Positions 5,766-6,399 of a stretch of 6,399 nt of DNA are shown piece after piece. The position numbers and the translations under genes are program-made. Below the pieces are notes generated by a model, which was given only the letters and a program-made list of their open reading frames with translations, was not told where the DNA came from and made no database searches. This DNA comes from Pseudomonadota bacterium (GTDB taxonomy: Bacteria > Pseudomonadota > Gammaproteobacteria > Steroidobacterales > Woeseiaceae), in assembly GCA_022360335.1 (NCBI GenBank), contig JAKSCZ010000526.1:1-6399 (forward strand). Direction: 5' to 3'. Each line of letters starts with the position of its first letter. The stretch's first letter is position 1.

Positions 5766-6227
5766 TTGCACACGATCACATCTGTCGATGACGCGAAGGC
5801 GCTGGAGGGCGTCGAGGTCGGGGTGTCCGACTGGATCGTGATCGATCAGCACCGTATCGATCAGTTCGCCGAGGCGACCGCGGACCACCAGTGGATCCAC
5901 GTCGACACCGAGCGTGCCGCCCGTGAGATGCCCGACGGCAGGACGATAGCGCACGGCTACCTGACCCTCGCCATGATTCCGGCGCTGACCGGCGATTTCG
6001 TCGCAGTAGAGAACCTCGAGCGCGCGATCAACTTCGGCCTGAACAAGGTGCGTTTCTATACGCCGGTTCCCGTCGGCGCGAAGATCAGGGCCCGGGCCGT
6101 CGTGCTCCAGGCTCGCCGGCGGGCCGGCGCGCTGCTCCTGACGTCCGAGGTCCGGCTCGAGGTCGAGGGCGAGCGCAAGCCGGCCTGCGTCGCCGAGACG
6201 CTCGGTATGTACTTCTTCAGCGACTGA
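5766..6227 (+). CDS. MaoC-like (R)-hydratase-domain protein, hot-dog fold
   Basis: The 153-aa protein resembles single-domain MaoC/NodN-type hydratases, which add water to enoyl-CoA or related thioesters. The start region (M)HTITSVDDAKALEGVEVGVSDW and the motif FAEATADHQWIHVDTERA (34-51) are typical; D40 and H45 are the likely catalytic Asp and His. The usual Gly before that Asp (TGDHQ) is Ala here. IAHGYLTLAMIPAL follows, then a second half with NFGLNKVRFYTPVPVG. The start is taken as TTG at 5766: it gives the common family N-terminus and is preceded by the G/A-rich GGGGGAAG at 5755-5762. An in-frame ATG at 5703 would overlap moaE and add 21 unlike residues. It begins 46 bases after moaE, so it is probably co-transcribed, although no role in molybdenum cofactor synthesis is known. 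The true substrate is not evident. Confidence 0.88.
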   Translation: MHTITSVDDAKALEGVEVGVSDWIVIDQHRIDQFAEATADHQWIHVDTERAAREMPDGRTIAHGYLTLAMIPALTGDFVAVENLERAINFGLNKVRFYTPVPVGAKIRARAVVLQARRRAGALLLTSEVRLEVEGERKPACVAETLGMYFFSD

Positions 6228-6242
6228 TTCGGCCCTCGCGGT

Positions 6243-6265
6243 TCGGGCCTGAAGGCCCTCCTACC
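6243..6265 (-). repeat. REP element, array copy 1
   Basis: On the minus strand it reads GGTAGGAG, stem GGCC, loop region TTCA, stem GGCC, then CGA. The GTAGGAG head, TTCA loop and CGA end match the glnS-tail REP at 1012-1033, while the stem bases are changed on both sides so that pairing is kept. It starts 15 bases after the stop of the MaoC-like gene and may stabilise or end that transcript. Confidence 0.8.
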
Positions 6266-6312
6266 GGTTCGGGGTTCGGGCCCTCGCGGTTCGGGGTTCG
6301 GGCCCTCGCGGT

Positions 6313-6335
6313 TCGGGCCTGAAGGCCCTCCTACC
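6313..6335 (-). repeat. REP element, array copy 2
   Basis: Identical in sequence and orientation to the copy at 6243-6265, 70 bases further on because the short 22-bp unit lies between them. Confidence 0.8.
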
Positions 6336-6359
6336 GGTTCGGGGTTCGGGCCTCGCGGT

Positions 6360-6382
6360 TCGGGCTTGAAGGCCCTCCTACC
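6360..6382 (-). repeat. REP element, array copy 3 with one stem substitution
   Basis: Same as the two earlier copies except for T instead of C at 6366. A transcript of the plus strand would carry a G-U pair there, so the hairpin survives in that RNA, while a minus-strand transcript would have an A-C mismatch. It lies 47 bases from copy 2. Confidence 0.78.
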
Positions 6383-6399
6383 GGTTCGGGGTTCGGGCC

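Larger units (their letters stand above)
6228..6399. repeat. Tandem array of 47-48-bp units carrying REP hairpins, running off the right edge
   Basis: The array begins directly after the stop of the MaoC-like gene. Full units occupy 6228-6274 (47 bp), 6297-6344 (48 bp) and 6345-6391 (47 bp). A shortened 22-bp unit without the hairpin part sits at 6275-6296, and a further unit starts at 6392. Each full unit is TTCGGGCCCTCGCGGTTC, then the REP hairpin, then CGGTTCGGGG with slight variation. GGTTCGGG recurs throughout. The units differ by one-base losses in a G or C run and one C-to-T change, suggesting expansion by slippage or unequal crossing-over. There is no coding content. Confidence 0.9.

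Noticed and set aside
4616..5779. 387-codon minus-strand frame opposite mobA-moaD-moaE
   Set aside because: It covers three well-supported genes on the other strand and shows no family motif of its own.
6228..6399. CRISPR array
   Set aside because: There are no unique spacers: the whole unit repeats in tandem, with a REP hairpin and degenerate G-rich linker.

Overview
The window is ordinary high-GC chromosomal DNA (about two thirds G+C by eye, strong G/C preference at third codon positions), most likely from a gammaproteobacterium. The reasons are a bacterial-type glutaminyl-tRNA synthetase (GlnRS), typical of Beta/Gammaproteobacteria, and GTAG-headed REP elements of the kind found in many high-GC gammaproteobacteria. 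I cannot name a genus.

Layout. (1) 2-1015, plus strand: the C-terminal part of glnS, entering from the left edge. (2) 1012-1141: a REP element that supplies the glnS stop codon, followed by a large perfect inverted repeat (33-bp arms, 31-nt loop) filling the gap between two convergent genes. Each arm looks like a hairpin plus T-tract terminator facing one of the genes. (3) 1145-2808, minus strand: a likely three-gene operon read right to left, made of a 35-codon small ORF (tentative), a queuosine-precursor transporter (YhhQ family) and a SAM hydroxide adenosyltransferase (DUF62 family, D-R-H triad present). (4) 2809-2913: divergent intergenic leader with two hairpins next to the moaA start. 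(5) 2914-5719, plus strand: a tightly packed molybdenum cofactor operon, moaA-moaC-mobA-moaD-moaE, with overlapping or abutting genes from moaC onward. It lacks moaB, and mobA sits between moaC and moaD. (6) 5766-6227: a MaoC-like hydratase-domain gene, probably the last gene of that transcript, with a TTG start. (7) 6228-6399: a tandem 47-48-bp repeat array. Each full unit carries a REP hairpin on the minus strand related to the glnS-tail REP but with compensating stem changes; the array runs off the right edge.

How the genes work together. MoaA and MoaC turn GTP into cyclic pyranopterin monophosphate. MoaD (C-terminal Gly-Gly sulfur carrier) and MoaE form molybdopterin synthase. MobA adds GMP to make the guanine dinucleotide cofactor used by DMSO-reductase-family enzymes. 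The minus-strand genes would import queuine/preQ-type tRNA-modification precursors and split SAM into adenosine and methionine; any link between these two is unproven. No tRNA, rRNA, CRISPR array, intact transposase or phage gene is visible. The less ordinary content is the repeat structure at both ends of the gene block. I see no convincing new multi-gene system.
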